The notes under the pieces: model-generated
What the model was told of the DNA's origin: nothing
Database searches by the model: none
What the model saw: only the letters and a program-made list of their open reading frames with translations
In this document: one piece after another, positions 6,193 to 8,860 of the stretch
Position numbering within the stretch: position 1 is the stretch's first letter
Layout: each line of letters begins with the position of its first letter
Translations under genes and position numbers: made by a program
Assembly: GCA_013002265.1 (NCBI GenBank)
Contig: JABDKK010000183.1
Location: forward strand, 1 to 8,860
Length of the DNA: 8,860 bases
Source of the DNA: Candidatus Nitrosopumilus sp.
GTDB lineage: Archaea > Thermoproteota > Nitrososphaeria > Nitrososphaerales > Nitrosopumilaceae
Direction: 5' to 3'

Positions 6193-6200
6193 ATATTTAA
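6193..6200 (+). promoter_or_regulatory. Candidate TATA box of the second propeller gene
   Basis: ATATTTAA, with TATATTTA just before it (6183-6190). The predicted start of transcription is near 6223. The in-frame ATG at 6227 would then be nearly leaderless, while ATG 6266 would have a leader of about 40 bases without a Shine-Dalgarno sequence. Confidence 0.45.
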
Positions 6201-6265
6201 GATGGAAATACTCCAATTTGGACATCATGCGATTTATCAGTCAGAAAAATATCAAAAAAACCTTT

Positions 6266-7912
6266 ATGAAAAAAAATATTAGATTTTTTCTAATATTTAC
6301 AATGTTTTTATCATTATTACCTTCCTCTGTTATATCTGCACAAGAAATATCCATAGAAGACTTTGTTACATACTCAAAACAGAGTAATTTCATTAAAGAA
6401 ATCCCTCTTCCAACTGAAGAGTTTGGATTACGAGGAATAACTACCGACACAAATGGAAATCCATGGATGTATTATGCCACACAAGACACAAGTTCAATAT
6501 TCAAATTTGATGTGGTTACTGAAAAATTCTCAGAGTATATCATTACAGAAATAACCAAAACAGATGATTTGATCATTAATCTTTCTGGAGGAAATATTGT
6601 TTATGATGAATTAAGAAATTATGTATGGTTTACTGATGCTAGAACTAATACTATTGGTAAATTCATTATAGATGATGAAAAAATCCAATTAATTGAAATC
6701 CCCACTGAGAATTCTGGACCAATGGGATTGATTATTTCTCCTGATCAATCAAAACTTTGGTTTACTGAATTAAGTTCCAATAAATTTGCAAGTTTGAATA
6801 TTGAATCTAATGAGATTAAAGAATATTCTTTAGATGAAAACAGTGGACCTACATTACTTACATTTGATGAAGATGGCGCTTTATGGATAACACTTTCTTA
6901 TGCACGTAGTGTCTTGAAAATTAATGTAGACAATATTGTATCTGAAGAAAACCCAACTATCTCTAAAATAGCTCTTCCAAAACCAGATTTTTTTGCTCCT
7001 TTTGGAATTGAGATTTTTAATGATTCTCAAGATGTAGAAAAGATAGTTTTGTCTGATCATGGATCTAATAGGGTGATTGTCTCAGAGACTGATTCTAGTT
7101 TGAAAGACTATGTTTCGTTATGGACATCTGTTGATGATCCATCCTCTCAAACTTTGCCTAGTCAAATAGTTTCAGATGGGTCTGGAATCATTTATTTTGC
7201 TCAACATGTTGGAAACAAAATTTCAAAAATTGACAAATCAGGGATAATTACAGAATACGAAATTCCTACAGGACCTCTTACTACTACCATCTATCTTAGC
7301 GTACCAGAAGATGGAAAGAAAGTATGGTTCACAGAGGTCTTAGGAAACAAAATTGGATATCTTGACACTTCTATTACAATTCCTTTTAATATTCAACCAA
7401 TTAATGAAGAGATTACTTTTACAGAAACCAAAAAATCTGAACAGATCACATTTGAAATTAACAGTTTGGAGGATACTTCTGAATTACTATCACTAGACAT
7501 TGTAAATCTCTCCTTGACAGGCATGACTGATTCAGGACTAGATGGTATTTCTTATACCATAAGTCCTGATGTGATAAACTTGAATCAGAACAAAAAAGTA
7601 ACACCAACTTTGAGTATTAATGCTGATCAAAATATTAAATCTGGAATTTATCAAATCATGCTTCAGGTCTCTGCATCTGAAACAACAGATGAAACAATGA
7701 AAATAACAAAACTTTATCCATTGACATTAACTGTAGATTTACCAAAATCTGAAGTTCCTTTAACTAATTCAGAAAATAATGTAGATCAAGATTCAGAATT
7801 TTCAATCAAAGACATAATTCAATCTGCTGCAATTGTTGCAATCATTGCTATGTCATCATTATTGGTATATCACAAAATTAAGATGTATAGAGAGAAAAAT
7901 CAAAAAAGGTAA
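6266..7912 (+). CDS. Secreted Vgb-like seven-bladed beta-propeller with C-terminal membrane anchor
   Basis: 548 residues from ATG at 6266, chosen because it gives a standard signal peptide (MKKNIRFFLIFTMF... SVISA, cut near 25). ATG 6227 adds 13 residues and fits the TATA box better; TTG 6167 is unlikely. Blades show as NPWMYY 65, YVWFTD 119, KLWFTE 163, ALWITL 205, IVLSDH 260, IIYFAQH 308 and KVWFTE 352, with N-x-I/F-G strands between, as in the Vgb/streptogramin lyase fold. His265 and His314 sit at the same place in successive blades; whether they match the catalytic histidines of Vgb needs alignment. Residues 385-492 form two beta-rich parts, the second (about 435-492) NEW3-like. A polar linker leads to one membrane helix (516-535) and a basic tail (KIKMYREKNQKR) inside. 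It shares fold and domain order with the product of 1329-2939 but has the opposite anchor. Confidence 0.8.
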   Translation: MKKNIRFFLIFTMFLSLLPSSVISAQEISIEDFVTYSKQSNFIKEIPLPTEEFGLRGITTDTNGNPWMYYATQDTSSIFKFDVVTEKFSEYIITEITKTDDLIINLSGGNIVYDELRNYVWFTDARTNTIGKFIIDDEKIQLIEIPTENSGPMGLIISPDQSKLWFTELSSNKFASLNIESNEIKEYSLDENSGPTLLTFDEDGALWITLSYARSVLKINVDNIVSEENPTISKIALPKPDFFAPFGIEIFNDSQDVEKIVLSDHGSNRVIVSETDSSLKDYVSLWTSVDDPSSQTLPSQIVSDGSGIIYFAQHVGNKISKIDKSGIITEYEIPTGPLTTTIYLSVPEDGKKVWFTEVLGNKIGYLDTSITIPFNIQPINEEITFTETKKSEQITFEINSLEDTSELLSLDIVNLSLTGMTDSGLDGISYTISPDVINLNQNKKVTPTLSINADQNIKSGIYQIMLQVSASETTDETMKITKLYPLTLTVDLPKSEVPLTNSENNVDQDSEFSIKDIIQSAAIVAIIAMSSLLVYHKIKMYREKNQKR

Positions 7913-7913
7913 G

Positions 7914-8084
7914 ATGTTTATGAAAACCACTCAGAAAATTTAATTTATTTCAATAATTCTTAGTGAACCCCTTTCCTATCTCACTTATTTTAGTAGTGGT
8001 TATTTTCTTTCAGTCATACTTGGACTTTTGATATTTGTTTTGCCCTTTATCATTGTAGACATTCGAAATCGTAGAAAACAATAA
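7914..8084 (+). pseudogene. Small membrane-protein frame interrupted by one in-frame stop
   Basis: ATG at 7914 (or 7920) opens a frame one base after the stop of the propeller gene. It reads MFMKTTQKI, meets TAA at 7941-7943, and then continues in the same frame for 46 codons (FISIILSEP..., ending IVDIRNRRKQ) to TAA at 8082-8084. The downstream part is one hydrophobic helix of about 25 residues followed by a basic tail, a clear membrane-protein pattern. It has no ATG, GTG or TTG before the helix. One C-to-T change (CAA to TAA) would explain it, so it may be a recently broken gene of about 56 codons, a sequencing error, or chance. Position directly behind the propeller gene suggests it was co-transcribed. 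I do not recognise the family. Confidence 0.45.
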
Positions 8085-8244
8085 TTTCTTCACTTGTGTC
8101 TATTTTCATCCCCAAAAAAGTGTCTGGAACTGAAAAGATTCAACTTTTTTATTGGAAATAGATATTTTTACAAATGTAAGATATTAACAATAAATATCTC
8201 TTTTAATTTATGATGTCATGGAAATTAATTTTTTCCAATAGGAA
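8085..8244. promoter_or_regulatory. Non-coding gap with dyads upstream of the last gene
   Basis: A T6 run (8145-8150) may end plus-strand transcription from the propeller gene. TATTGGAAA (8150-8158) and TTTCCAATA (8232-8240) are a perfect 9-bp inverted pair 73 bp apart. Between them AGATATT occurs at 8160 and 8179, and its complement AATATCT at 8193, the latter two forming a 7-bp stem with a 7-base loop. An 11-codon frame (8213-8248, MSWKLIFSNRK) overlaps the next ATG as ATGA. No tRNA or other recognised RNA is seen. Confidence 0.35.
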
Positions 8245-8860
8245 ATGAATTTTTTTAAAAACTTTTTTCTTAGAAAACATGTTGGACTTCCATTATTAGT
8301 AATGGCAACAATGTTTTTGATTTATTCTAGATTTCAAGAATCTACTATAATAAGTCCTGATGTTTTACAAGTTTTAGAACGGTTAGCAATTGGATTTTAT
8401 TTAGTCATTTCATTATCAATTGTTATTTTATTCATGGGTTTGCATTCTTATCATAAGAACTCTGCTCAACAAAATAACAATTCGTTACAATTTATTATAT
8501 CCAGCCTTTTTTTGCGTAAACGTTCTAAGAAGATTTTTTGGATTACTTTTTTTATTTATGGTGCTTTCTTTTCACTGGCATCTGGTACTCTTATCTATCA
8601 GCCAGATGTCTCATTTTCTCTTCATTATGGTGCTGATGTTCCTTCAGCTTTCATTGCACCTTGCTGTGATCCTCTAGGTTATATGCCTAAAATCATCGTT
8701 TATCTTACAGACAATGTGGGATTGCAAATAATTCCCATAAACCTCCTTTTGCAGATTACTGTTTCATATCTTGTAGCCTTTAACATGACTATCGCCATTC
8801 CTGCAATATCATTATCCAAGAAAACTGGAGGTTTTTGTGGAACGGGCACTGTTTCTGGAT
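8245..8860 (+). CDS. Polytopic membrane protein of unknown function, C-terminus cut by window edge
   Basis: 205 codons from ATG at 8245, open at the window end. Hydrophobic helices at about 14-27, 48-67, 98-116 and 165-187 are separated by a basic loop (LFLRKRSKK, 88-96) that should face the cytoplasm. Between helices 3 and 4 lies a polar stretch with HYGADVPSAF and a double cysteine in APCCDPLGY (about 138-146), probably outside the membrane. After helix 4 comes KKTGGFCGTGTVSG, another Cys in a Gly-rich loop, which runs off the edge. I do not recognise the family; the conserved-looking Cys loops suggest a redox or metal role, but that is inference. No convincing Shine-Dalgarno is present (TAGGA lies too near the ATG). 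The other long plus-strand frame here is antiphase and lacks this pattern. Confidence 0.65.
   Translation, partial: MNFFKNFFLRKHVGLPLLVMATMFLIYSRFQESTIISPDVLQVLERLAIGFYLVISLSIVILFMGLHSYHKNSAQQNNNSLQFIISSLFLRKRSKKIFWITFFIYGAFFSLASGTLIYQPDVSFSLHYGADVPSAFIAPCCDPLGYMPKIIVYLTDNVGLQIIPINLLLQITVSYLVAFNMTIAIPAISLSKKTGGFCGTGTVSG

Noticed and set aside
8420..8677. Plus-strand frame of 85 codons rich in Phe and Leu
   Set aside because: It is an out-of-frame shadow of the membrane protein starting at 8245, which has a longer frame and sensible helix and loop charge pattern.

Overview
The window is AT-rich DNA that most likely comes from a marine or sediment ammonia-oxidising archaeon of the Nitrososphaerota (Nitrosopumilus/Nitrosarchaeum type). 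Three things support this: the 5' part of a thaumarchaeal-style copper nitrite reductase (NirK-like multicopper oxidase), a secreted kelch protein ending in a PEFG-CTERM sorting signal, and archaeal TATA boxes placed so that several mRNAs would be leaderless or nearly so. The genus is inferred; no rRNA or tRNA gene is present to confirm it.

Layout. Position 1-482 (minus) is the N-terminal 160 codons of the NirK-like protein, cut by the window edge, with a strong TATA box about 26 bp before its ATG. Its upstream region carries two overlapping dyads and a terminator-like hairpin. Next on the minus strand are a 195-residue protein made only of three 65-residue INT_rpt-like repeats (662-1249) and a membrane-anchored seven-bladed Vgb-type propeller protein (1329-2939). 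Divergent from the latter, on the plus strand, is a 350-residue protein with a signal peptide, an extracytoplasmic beta domain and five membrane helices (3072-4124). It converges on the kelch/PEFG-CTERM protein (4133-5155, minus) with only 8 bp between stop codons and a 14-bp perfect palindrome at the junction.

The second half starts with a small winged-helix regulator (5284-5526) and a 31-residue zinc-ribbon microprotein (5585-5680) that has the clearest Shine-Dalgarno sequence in the window. A one-helix, four-cysteine membrane protein follows on the minus strand (5746-6096), divergent from a second Vgb-like propeller (6266-7912) held by a C-terminal membrane helix. One base after the stop of that gene is a small membrane-protein reading frame broken by one in-frame TAA (7914-8084). 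The window ends inside a polytopic membrane protein of unknown function (8245 onward).

How it fits together. Most products are predicted to be exported or membrane-bound, and three are extracytoplasmic beta-propellers with three different anchors (N-terminal helix, C-terminal helix, PEFG-CTERM). This looks like a cell-surface locus beside a copper enzyme of nitrogen metabolism. Possible copper or redox links (predicted N-terminal histidine in the 350-residue protein, paired cysteines in several exported proteins) are inference only. No CRISPR array, insertion sequence, tRNA or rRNA was seen.
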